Shown here in pieces: positions 41,964 through 50,035 of a stretch of 64,000 bases of DNA (the stretch's first letter is position 1; the number at the start of each line of letters is the position of its first letter). The notes beneath the pieces are model-generated. The model had not been told where the DNA came from. It was given only the letters and a program-made list of their open reading frames with translations, and made no database searches. Source of the stretch: Vagococcus allomyrinae (GTDB taxonomy: Bacteria; Bacillota; Bacilli; Lactobacillales; Vagococcaceae); contig NZ_JAEEGA010000020.1 of NCBI RefSeq assembly GCF_017829975.1, positions 59,481 to 123,480 of the forward strand, read 5' to 3'. Made by a program: the position numbers and the translations under genes.

Positions 41964-42857
41964 TTACCTCATTTCTTGGCTTAGAAATGCCTGCCACTTC
42001 ACGCGCATAGCCAAAGTTTCTTGATGTCCTGCACTGCTATAATAAGTTTCCCAGCGCCCACCATGCCTGTCATAGATAGTAGTTAGCTGGTTATCCAATT
42101 CCTTTACACCACTTAAGGGGCACATGCGGTCATGACTTCCCACTAGACACAAACGACTACGAGGTGCTATTAAGCCTTGAATAGCCACTGTGGTAAGATG
42201 CGTTAACAGCCCTGGTACATAATAATAAAAACCATGATGATCCAAGCCATTTGCCGCAATCAAATGCTGAAATTCGACTTGGGCACAGAGATCGATGGTA
42301 ATTTTCAAACGATCGTCCAAGGCACTGCTCCACCAGCTTTGTAAACCTCCCATGGACATGCCAATTGTCGCTAACTGGGAGGTCTCTAAATCATCTCGCG
42401 TTTCCAAATAATCAATTAGTGCTGTAGTGTCGTGGAGCATCATGCCCCACATCACTTGTCCTTTAAGTAACATCTCTTTAACGATTTCACTTTCTTTGCG
42501 CCCACTTCGCTCACCAAAGCCCCAATGATCGATGGCGCAGACCCCAAAGCCCATATCGGTCAGCGCTTTGGCAAAAGATGGCTTTTGCAAATAGTCACTA
42601 CTTTCGATCAACTCTCTTTTCCCTAAGCTGTAATTACCACCGTGAGAATGCTGATAAATCACCACTGGCACTTTTGCAGGCCCCTTAAGTGGTTTAGCTA
42701 ATAAAGCTGGCACTGATTCGATGCCGTTTAACGCTAACACTAAATGTTCCAACTGATACCCGTCAAACTCGATTGTTTTTAACGAGCTTCCAGAAATATC
42801 ACTGAACGCTGGCACATCACCTAGTAATCTTTTTAATCGTAAGCGGGTATCACTCAT
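41964..42857 (-). CDS. Alpha/beta hydrolase, probable sugar esterase
   Basis: 297 residues. The nucleophile elbow is GMSMGGLQSWW (about 165), and other motifs are the oxyanion region YQHSHGGNY (about 69), Asp in VGSHDRMCPL (about 240) and His in SSAGHQETL (about 275). The fold is close to dienelactone-hydrolase/acetyl-xylan-esterase-like proteins. Between GH28 and PME, an acetyl or other ester group on pectin is the natural guess. No signal peptide. It starts 2 nt after the GH28 stop. Confidence 0.82.
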   Translation of the reverse strand: MSDTRLRLKRLLGDVPAFSDISGSSLKTIEFDGYQLEHLVLALNGIESVPALLAKPLKGPAKVPVVIYQHSHGGNYSLGKRELIESSDYLQKPSFAKALTDMGFGVCAIDHWGFGERSGRKESEIVKEMLLKGQVMWGMMLHDTTALIDYLETRDDLETSQLATIGMSMGGLQSWWSSALDDRLKITIDLCAQVEFQHLIAANGLDHHGFYYYVPGLLTHLTTVAIQGLIAPRSRLCLVGSHDRMCPLSGVKELDNQLTTIYDRHGGRWETYYSSAGHQETLAMRVKWQAFLSQEMR

Positions 42858-42859
42858 CT

Positions 42860-44209
42860 TCAGACCCTTTCCCGATCAAGGGTAACTTCTTTAAGCAATT
42901 CTTCTGGAACTAATGTGTGTCTGGAATAACAGTCTCTTAAAGTCACTTCCTCACCATTTTCCACATAAAAAGCTGGCCCTTGATGGTTGTCAATCGTCAC
43001 TTGGTTAAACCGAATATCCCGAACATTGCCTAGATAAAAACCACTTTTAGCCATTTCCTCAATACCAGTCATCATGGCAGGACGAGCTGGAATCGCCGCT
43101 TCCGCCATGGAAATCGCAATATCATCAAAACTGATTTCGGAAATGTATTGCTCCGCCAATCCATAGATAAAACCTGCCGCTGCATGAACATTCCGAGCCG
43201 TAATATGAGCAAAATGAATCCGTCTAAATTGAGGTGTTTCGTTGGTAATCGGGTATGCCCGCTTATCCCAAACATATTGGTCCTTGCCGCCAGGGCCACA
43301 AAAATAATACAAGTTTAAGATAAAGGGGCAAAGAACCTCGTCCATCACCACATTGCTGACCCGAATATCTTCCACGATTCCGCCACGACCCCGACGAGAC
43401 TTTAAGCGGATTCCCCGATCTGTTTGTTGGAAAACGCAGTTACTAATCGTAACATTGCGAATATCACCACTCATTTCACTGCCGATCACAACCCCACCAT
43501 GCCCGTGAACCATCGTACAATTTGTGATGGTGATATTCTCACAAGGAATGCGCTCAACCGTTCCTTCAGTCCCCGCTTTAATGGCAATACAATCATCGCC
43601 AACATCAATTTGACAATTGCTGATGCGAACATTTTGACAAGACTCAGGATTAACCCCATCCGTATTAGGGGAGTCAGCAGGATTGAGGATTGAGAGGTTG
43701 TCCACTGTCACATTTTGACAACCAATCGGATTGACTGTCCAACACGGCGAATTAACCAGTTGTAAATCACGAAGCAAAACCTTATTGGAGCGCTCAAAAC
43801 TAATCAACTTAGGACGGGGATAGCTTAATTCCTCAGGTCGATTGCGCTTCTTATCCCACCATAATTGGCCATTTCCTTCCAGTTTACCAGTGCCAGTGAC
43901 GGCGATATTTTCGAGATCTTCTCCGTAAATACACGAAGCGTGGACGGCTCTAGTCACCCCTTCCCAGCGAGAGTCAACAATTGGATAGTCCTCTGGATTA
44001 TCGCTGAATGACAAGACGGCCCCTGGTTGCAGATGTAACTCAATTTGACTGGCTAACCGAATCGATCCGGTTTTATAGGTACCCCCAGGGACTTCAACCC
44101 GACCACCTCCCGCTTCAACGGCGACTTGAATCGCCTTTTGAATCGCCTCCGTTGCCAGCGTTTGACCATCTGATATAGCGCCAAAATCGGTGATAACATA
44201 ACTTCTCAT
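42860..44209 (-). CDS. Polygalacturonase-family hydrolase (GH28)
   Basis: 449 residues, parallel beta-helix. GH28 signatures are complete: NTDGVNPESC (about 200), VGDDCIAIKAG (about 222), GHGGVVIGSE (about 246) and RGIRLKSRRGRGG (about 275). Cytoplasmic members of this kind often work as exo-enzymes, releasing galacturonate or rhamnogalacturonan units from short chains. There is no signal peptide. It directly follows GH105 with a 2-nt gap. Exo or endo action, and the homogalacturonan versus rhamnogalacturonan choice, cannot be read. Confidence 0.93.
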   Translation of the reverse strand: MRSYVITDFGAISDGQTLATEAIQKAIQVAVEAGGGRVEVPGGTYKTGSIRLASQIELHLQPGAVLSFSDNPEDYPIVDSRWEGVTRAVHASCIYGEDLENIAVTGTGKLEGNGQLWWDKKRNRPEELSYPRPKLISFERSNKVLLRDLQLVNSPCWTVNPIGCQNVTVDNLSILNPADSPNTDGVNPESCQNVRISNCQIDVGDDCIAIKAGTEGTVERIPCENITITNCTMVHGHGGVVIGSEMSGDIRNVTISNCVFQQTDRGIRLKSRRGRGGIVEDIRVSNVVMDEVLCPFILNLYYFCGPGGKDQYVWDKRAYPITNETPQFRRIHFAHITARNVHAAAGFIYGLAEQYISEISFDDIAISMAEAAIPARPAMMTGIEEMAKSGFYLGNVRDIRFNQVTIDNHQGPAFYVENGEEVTLRDCYSRHTLVPEELLKEVTLDRERV

Positions 44210-44211
44210 GG

Positions 44212-45345
44212 TTATTTCCCTGCCTTTTGTTGAGTGATTAAACGTTCATACTCGGCTGTGGCCTGTAAAAATGCGCCGACCCCTTTTTGATCGTTGACGA
44301 TAATTGGCTCGCTGATATAGTAGGTATAGGTACCATCACGTTGGTCAGCCCCACCAAGCCCAGCCACCTGGCAATTTTTATTTAAATTGACCCAGCCTTC
44401 TTTGGTCAACAAAATAAATTCTTCAATGAGCCCCTGATAAGCTTTCTCTAACGTCGGTTGCCAGTCACTCTGATCTAAGACACCTAAACGAATGCCTTTG
44501 GCCATCCCGCACGTAATCATGCTAGAGGCCGAGGCTTCCAGATAATTGCCCTTGCGCTGACCTTGATTGACGACTTGATACCAAACACCCGTAACATCTT
44601 GATAAGGTCTCAAAGCTACAAGAGTATCAACTAAAAAAGCACTGAGTATCGCGTGTCCTGAATGATTTTCCGGTAAAATTTCCAGCATATCAACCAGAGC
44701 CATCACATACCATCCGAGAGAACGCCCCCAAAAATTTTCCGATAAGCCCGTTTCCGGGTCACACCACGGTTGAGATTTGGTTTCATCCCACGCGTGAAAT
44801 AATAAACCAGTCTCTGGGTCTCTCGTATGCCGATCACAAAGAATAAACTGCTTGATAACATCTTCTAAGTCTTTGCCTTCATTAAAGGTCAAATCGTATT
44901 CCCCATAAAAAGGTGCCCCCATATATAAACCATCGAGCCAGATTTGATAAGGGTAGATTTCTTTATGCCAAAAGGCCCCTTCAGAAGTACGCGGATGCTC
45001 CTTTAGCTGAGACCTTAATAGATCCGCCGCTAAGCGATATTTTTCTTGACCGGTTTCACGATACAAGGTAAACAATAATTTACCATTATTGATGTGGTCA
45101 ATATTGTACTCGCCTACCTCATACCCGCGGATACTGCCGTCTGCTTGAATAAAATAGTCCATATTATCTTGGATAAATTGCAGGTACTTGGGATCCTTGG
45201 TAGCGCGCCAAATAGCTTCAAAACCTTTCAATACCACCCCATAGTCGTAAGACCATTTTCCGTGATACCCTTTATCCTCATATAACTTAGGGGTTCTTTC
45301 GATAATTGAATCGGCGGTCTTAATCGACCAGTTAATTTCTGTCAT
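44212..45345 (-). CDS. Unsaturated rhamnogalacturonyl hydrolase (GH105)
   Basis: 377 residues, (alpha/alpha)6 barrel of the YteR/YesR family. Motifs include KWSYDYGVVLKG (about 30), the catalytic Asp in IWLDGLYMGAPF (about 135) and WGRSLGWYVMAL (about 205). The family hydrates the unsaturated sugar left by a pectate or rhamnogalacturonan lyase. No lyase is encoded nearby, so lyase products may come from other organisms or another locus. The start at 45345 follows AAGGAGTCACTTATC. Confidence 0.9.
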   Translation of the reverse strand: MTEINWSIKTADSIIERTPKLYEDKGYHGKWSYDYGVVLKGFEAIWRATKDPKYLQFIQDNMDYFIQADGSIRGYEVGEYNIDHINNGKLLFTLYRETGQEKYRLAADLLRSQLKEHPRTSEGAFWHKEIYPYQIWLDGLYMGAPFYGEYDLTFNEGKDLEDVIKQFILCDRHTRDPETGLLFHAWDETKSQPWCDPETGLSENFWGRSLGWYVMALVDMLEILPENHSGHAILSAFLVDTLVALRPYQDVTGVWYQVVNQGQRKGNYLEASASSMITCGMAKGIRLGVLDQSDWQPTLEKAYQGLIEEFILLTKEGWVNLNKNCQVAGLGGADQRDGTYTYYISEPIIVNDQKGVGAFLQATAEYERLITQQKAGK

Positions 45346-45377
45346 GATAAGTGACTCCTTTTTGGGTTTTGTTTGAG

Positions 45378-45418
45378 AAAAAAGTCCTTTCAGTCGCATA
45401 GCCAACGGAAAGGACTTT
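45378..45418 (-). terminator. Internal terminator-like hairpin after the binding-protein gene
   Basis: An 11-bp stem AAAGTCCTTTC with its complement at 45408-45418 and a U-run on the minus strand. Lying between the binding protein and the enzyme genes, it could set a higher level for the binding protein. Confidence 0.75.
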
Positions 45419-45431
45419 CACTTGCAGCCAT

Positions 45432-46946
45432 TTATTTATTGAGTTCTTTGTATGCCGCTTCATATTCGGTAATAATCGTTTGACCACCAGAGCTTTTCCA
45501 GTTTTCAATCGCTTTTTCAAAATCAGCTAATTTAATTTCACCTAAAATATATTTATAAGTGGCATCTGTCACAATTTTTTCTAATTCAGACCCTTGTGCC
45601 GTATTCGTCTCTGATTCTAAGGCGTAAGCGGGATTCATAACGGCGAATTCCGCATTTTCAGCAATCAATCGGTCCGCCTCCTGTTTTAGCGGATCCGCAT
45701 CGTGAATCTCAAAACCTGTTTCATTCGGGCGTGATGAAGCAAAAGGTTGAACCTCTTGTTGCCATAGAGGAGTATCCGTAATAGTCGCAGCACGATCGTC
45801 ATCCACTGTATAGTGGACGTCTTCAACTCCATAGGTCATTAAGGCATAACTTTCTTCAGTCATTAAGTCATCAACAAATTTCAAAATCCGTTTTAATTCG
45901 GCCTCATCCTTAACTTCTGATTTCGGGAAGGACAGCAGACCACCGATGCCATTGTTACCCGCCCAAATAGCACGATCTTCTTCCTTGCCAGTCGAGGTGA
46001 TATTATTGACCAACACTAATTCCATGCCATCTTGAATGTCTTTTGCCATATTTAATAAGTTTTTCGAATCAAATAACGCCCCTACATAAATACCAGCTTT
46101 TCCTTGAGCAAAGTTTTGTTGTTGGTCAGTCTTAGCCGTTACAGCAAAGTCTTTATTGATAAAACTATTATCGTATAATTCTTTCATGTAATCCATGGTC
46201 TCAACATAGGCCTCAGTATCAAATTCTGGGGTCATTTTTCCGGATTTATCGACTGCCCATTTATTCGGCACGCCCATATAAGATCCCAAGGTTTTAAACG
46301 CTCCATAAATCAGATCACTGCGATCAACAAAACCTGTCGTATCGGCCTTCCCATTGCCATCAGGATCATCTAAGGTAAAGGCCTTAGCCACAGCCATTAA
46401 CTCATCGGTGGTGGTGGGAACGTCTAACCCTAATTTATCCAACCAATCTTGACGAATCACCACACCGTTACGAGCTAAATCTTTTTGGAAAGGAACCCCA
46501 TAAAGCTTTCCTTCAATCGAAGCCGAAGCTCTCATTTCAGCCGATATTTCTTTTAAGTTAGGGTAATCATCTAAATAGTCTTCAACTTCCCAAAACATGC
46601 CTGATTTGAGTGCATTCCTAACAGATGAATTTTCCATCATCGTCAATGTCACCATATCAGCCAAAGAATCTGATGCTAGTGAGGTGTTAATGCGTTCCTC
46701 TTTTGAGGCATCTGGAATCCAGGAAAACTTAATCGTCGTATTCGTGTTTTCTTGAAGTTTATTCGTAATCGTATCCGTTGGCGGTGAGGCTGTATGTAAA
46801 ATATTTAACCAGCTAATTTCAGCTGCAGCATTTTCATCATACGTGCCGCCTGCTGCTGCCTCCTTCTCCTTACCACCACTACAAGCCGCTAATAAGGCCG
46901 TTGCACATAGCGTCACGATCAGTAATCTTTTCCAATTTTTTGTCAT
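45432..46946 (-). CDS. Sugar-binding lipoprotein of the pectin ABC importer
   Basis: 504 residues, SBP family 1 of the LplA/YtcQ type. Lipobox ALLAAC (Cys about 22), then a Gly/Glu linker and two-lobed fold (FQKDLARNGVVIRQDWLDKL about 155). Permeases of this family are encoded on both sides of the promoter region upstream. It likely binds oligogalacturonides or rhamnogalacturonan pieces. AGGAGAGAAGTAGT precedes the ATG. Confidence 0.9.
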   Translation of the reverse strand: MTKNWKRLLIVTLCATALLAACSGGKEKEAAAGGTYDENAAAEISWLNILHTASPPTDTITNKLQENTNTTIKFSWIPDASKEERINTSLASDSLADMVTLTMMENSSVRNALKSGMFWEVEDYLDDYPNLKEISAEMRASASIEGKLYGVPFQKDLARNGVVIRQDWLDKLGLDVPTTTDELMAVAKAFTLDDPDGNGKADTTGFVDRSDLIYGAFKTLGSYMGVPNKWAVDKSGKMTPEFDTEAYVETMDYMKELYDNSFINKDFAVTAKTDQQQNFAQGKAGIYVGALFDSKNLLNMAKDIQDGMELVLVNNITSTGKEEDRAIWAGNNGIGGLLSFPKSEVKDEAELKRILKFVDDLMTEESYALMTYGVEDVHYTVDDDRAATITDTPLWQQEVQPFASSRPNETGFEIHDADPLKQEADRLIAENAEFAVMNPAYALESETNTAQGSELEKIVTDATYKYILGEIKLADFEKAIENWKSSGGQTIITEYEAAYKELNK

Positions 46947-47061
46947 ACTACTTCTCTCCTTCTTAAAGGGTTGATGCTACTGCTTGTCTTAACAATTAGT
47001 AACTAGCGATCAACCCTTTCAAATAGTTGCCCTTTTATCAAGGCTAAACGTTCATCTCAAT

Positions 47062-47664
47062 TTAAATATTTTTTTGTTCGACTCGCTGAAAGACCTGATT
47101 CGCAGTCCACATAATCAGATAGGCGATAACGCTAATTCCAAAAAACGTGACAATTGATGGCAGGATACTGGCTACTAAAAGGGTCACTAAGCTAATTACC
47201 ACAATAAGAACCAATGTATACTGTAAATGGGAAAAACCTAAAATAAAAGACATTTTCAATTTCAATCGAAAACTTTTCCAATTATAGTGAACCATCGTAG
47301 GAAAAATGTAAATCGCGGCAATCAGGTAAAAAAAGACGGCAATCCATATCACAACACGTAAATACCATGAGCTGATATGCAGTAAATCGACTACCAAAAT
47401 AATCCCTCCAGCAATTAACAACCAACTGACTAGCACCGATTCCCGATAATTTTCTTTAAAGTAACGGATAAACGTTGAAACAAGAGGTTGATCTTCATTC
47501 CCTCTAACCCATTGACGAATCAGGCTAAACATCGCATAAGTGGCTGGTCCAATTGTAAAAACGCCTAAGCCGATCAGTGTGACCCCCATCCAGATAAAAT
47601 TGAGACAAACTAATTTTAGTAGTCGTAAACACCACCGATTGACTATTTCTACTGATTGTAGCAT
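47062..47664 (-). CDS. YesL-like membrane protein (DUF624)
   Basis: 200 residues with about five membrane helices and the N-terminal pattern of YesL (FNFIWMGVTLIGLGVFTIGPATYAMF, here at about 22-47), where small polar turns link the helices. DUF624 proteins are common in pectin and rhamnogalacturonan loci with LplB/LplC-type permeases; their job is not known. AAAGGAGGAAAGGG precedes the ATG. Part of the permease-to-GH43 operon. Confidence 0.85.
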   Translation of the reverse strand: MLQSVEIVNRWCLRLLKLVCLNFIWMGVTLIGLGVFTIGPATYAMFSLIRQWVRGNEDQPLVSTFIRYFKENYRESVLVSWLLIAGGIILVVDLLHISSWYLRVVIWIAVFFYLIAAIYIFPTMVHYNWKSFRLKLKMSFILGFSHLQYTLVLIVVISLVTLLVASILPSIVTFFGISVIAYLIMWTANQVFQRVEQKNI

Positions 47665-47742
47665 CCCTTTCCTCCTTTACTTTCACCCCTCAAAACCGCC
47701 ACTGCCATAAACGAAATAGCCGATCATGGGATGACAAATTCC

Positions 47743-48720
47743 TTAATAAACGCCATCTTCTCCCATTTTTTTGGCTAATTTGTTAGAGCCCATGACGAGC
47801 ACTAGACCGACCACGCCTTTAAACATTCCCACCGCGGTACTATAACTCAATTGGCCATTTTTTAACCCGGCAGTATAGATATAGGTATCAAATATTTCCG
47901 CTACTTCCCGATTTAATGAATTCAGGAGTAAGTACATATGTTCAAACCCTAAATCTAAGGTACTGCCAATTTTCAAAATCAACAAAGTAATAATGACTGG
48001 TCGAATAGCAGGCAAGGTCACATGCCAAGTTTTACGTAAGCGGCCTGCGCCATCCATATCAGCTGCCTCATAAAGCTGAGTGTCCACTGCCGTAATGGCT
48101 GAGAGATAAATAATCGTCGACCACCCGAGTTCTTTCCAAATAATCTGACCAATATAGACGGTCCGTAACCATTGAGGGGAGGTTAAGAAACTAATTTTTT
48201 CCCCACCTAAAGCGCTGATCAATTCATTTAATACGCCACCGTCCACATTTAAAAAGACATACGAGATTGACACGATAATCACCCAAGACATAAAATGTGG
48301 GATATAAATCAATGTTTGAATCGTATTTTTAAACATTTTGTGACGAACCTCATTAAGCATTAAGGCAACAACGATTGGCAGTGGAAAGAAAATTAAGATG
48401 TTCATGCCAAATAATACAAGGGTATTTCGCAACAACATAAAAAAAGTTGGTTCAGTAAACAACCTAATAAAATGCTTAAGACCGACCCAGGGACTCCCTG
48501 CAATACCTAAGAAAGGCTGATAATCCTGGAAAGCAATAATTAAGCCACCCATCGGTAAATACTTAAAAATAATGAAGTAAAGCAATCCCGGTAAAATCAT
48601 CACGTACAGGTATTTGTTAACAACCATCTGCGACAATCTTTTTTTCAATCGCTTCTGTCTATCAAATTTCAGCATTTTTTTTGAATCGAGAGTGACGCCG
48701 ACACTTGAGTCATTTTCCAA
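47743..48720 (-). CDS. Sugar ABC transporter permease (LplB-like)
   Basis: 325 residues, six membrane helices and EAA loop (YEAADMDGAGRLRKTWHVTLPAI, about 210). The family is LplB/YtcP, partners of LplA-type binding proteins. The start is a TTG at 48720, seven bases after AGGAGG; longer frames have no ribosome site. It is the first gene of the minus arm, with a cre site over its promoter. The ATPase of this importer is not encoded in the window; a shared MsmK-like ATPase is likely. Confidence 0.9.
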   Translation of the reverse strand: MENDSSVGVTLDSKKMLKFDRQKRLKKRLSQMVVNKYLYVMILPGLLYFIIFKYLPMGGLIIAFQDYQPFLGIAGSPWVGLKHFIRLFTEPTFFMLLRNTLVLFGMNILIFFPLPIVVALMLNEVRHKMFKNTIQTLIYIPHFMSWVIIVSISYVFLNVDGGVLNELISALGGEKISFLTSPQWLRTVYIGQIIWKELGWSTIIYLSAITAVDTQLYEAADMDGAGRLRKTWHVTLPAIRPVIITLLILKIGSTLDLGFEHMYLLLNSLNREVAEIFDTYIYTAGLKNGQLSYSTAVGMFKGVVGLVLVMGSNKLAKKMGEDGVY

Positions 48721-48851
48721 ATTTTTTCCTCCTTCGATTGCCGAGTTTCCTTGGCAGGCTCCACTCAATGAAGTCACTCAGTCACTCGACTTATCAATTT
48801 TTCTTTTCAGTTAATTTTTACTCTCTCATCATATCCTTGCCACCGCATTCC

Positions 48852-48897
48852 GTATATAATCATTATCTGATACCGTTTACAAACCCTTTGATGTCAA
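48852..48897 (-). promoter_or_regulatory. Promoter region of the pectin operon, minus arm
   Basis: TTGACA (48892-48897) is followed by weak -10 candidates (GTATCA near 48868) and, farther down, TATATA (48853-48858). The exact pair is uncertain, but the cre site at 48868-48881 lies between them and would block either. Confidence 0.5.
48868..48881. promoter_or_regulatory. cre site of the pectin operon
   Basis: TGTAAACGGTATCA (minus strand) matches TGNAANCGNTNNCA at every fixed position. It sits inside the promoter region between the divergent permease genes, so CcpA repression in glucose is expected. Confidence 0.75.
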
Positions 48898-49061
48898 GGG
48901 ATTAAATACCACCACCTAAGTTATTGATTGTTTTCACAAGCGATGATTATGGCCTGTTTTTCAAACAAATTCAAGACATCAAAAAGTGATTATTTACGTT
49001 ATCAGGATAGCTTGTTATGGTTGAAGAGTCTTATAAATTACTATACATTGGAGGTAAAATA

Positions 49062-49943
49062 ATGAAACAATCAAGAAAAAAAGAATCACTAGGCAATCGA
49101 ATTTTCTCTATTGCCAATGGCACCATTTTAATTATCATCGCACTTGCATGCTTGCTCCCCTTCATTAATGTCATTGCCAGTTCATTTGCTTCAACCCAAG
49201 AGGTGGTGGCGCGGAAGTTTATCCTAATTCCCCGAACCTTTTCCCTCGATGCCTACCGGTACATTCTATCAACACCAACAATTTTTAAAGGGTTGAGTGT
49301 CTCAATTGGGGTGACCTTAGTAGGAACCTTAGTCAGTATGATTTTGACAGCTTTTATGGCCTATGGCTTATCGCGAAAATATTTAATCGGCAGAAGCACG
49401 TTGAATTTTGTGGTCATTTTCTCCATGTTATTCAGTGGCGGCATGATTCCCACTTTCTTAGTAGTGAAAAACATGGGATTGATTAATTCTTACTGGTCAC
49501 TCATTTTACCTGTGGCCGTGAATGCCTTTAACATGATTATCATGCGGAACTTTTTTCAAGCCTTACCGGATAGTCTGGAAGAGTCAGCTAAGATGGATGG
49601 TTGCAATGACTTTGGGGTTTTCTTCAAAATCATGTTACCCCTAGCCCTGCCATCAATTGCCACCATCTCACTCTTTTATGCGGTGGCTTACTGGAACACT
49701 TATATGAATGCCGTTCTTTATATTACCGATTCCACAAAATGGCCAATTCAAGTCCTACTAAGACAGATCGTCATCGTCTCAAGTGGCATGCAAGCCGAGA
49801 GTACTTCAGTTGACGTTATCCCACCGGCTCAAACCATTAAGATGGCCGTAATTGTCGTCGCCACCTTACCAATGTTAGTCGCCTATCCTTTCGTTCAAAA
49901 GTATTTCGTGAAAGGGGCCCTGGTTGGCTCAGTTAAAGGTTAG
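49062..49943 (+). CDS. Sugar ABC transporter permease (LplC/YtcP-like), divergent from its partner
   Basis: 293 residues, six membrane helices, EAA loop (EESAKMDGCNDFGVFFKIMLPLA, about 185-207) and the LplC-type ending FVKGALVGSVKG. Normally it sits directly after the LplB-like gene. Here it is on the opposite strand, 341 nt away. GGAGGTAAAATA fixes the start at 49062. A strong terminator follows, so it is monocistronic. Confidence 0.9.
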   Translation: MKQSRKKESLGNRIFSIANGTILIIIALACLLPFINVIASSFASTQEVVARKFILIPRTFSLDAYRYILSTPTIFKGLSVSIGVTLVGTLVSMILTAFMAYGLSRKYLIGRSTLNFVVIFSMLFSGGMIPTFLVVKNMGLINSYWSLILPVAVNAFNMIIMRNFFQALPDSLEESAKMDGCNDFGVFFKIMLPLALPSIATISLFYAVAYWNTYMNAVLYITDSTKWPIQVLLRQIVIVSSGMQAESTSVDVIPPAQTIKMAVIVVATLPMLVAYPFVQKYFVKGALVGSVKG

Positions 49944-49985
49944 CTCATAAACCTTTAACGAAAGTTGGAGACATTTCAGGACAGT

Positions 49986-50025
49986 CAAAAAGGCATCAGA
50001 TTTGAATCAAATCTGGTGCCTTTTT
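49986..50025. terminator. Bidirectional terminator
   Basis: A 17-bp stem (AAAAAGGCATCAGATTT, one G-T pair) with a 5-base loop, between the convergent permease and YesN-like genes. Confidence 0.9.
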
Positions 50026-50035
50026 ACCACCAAAC

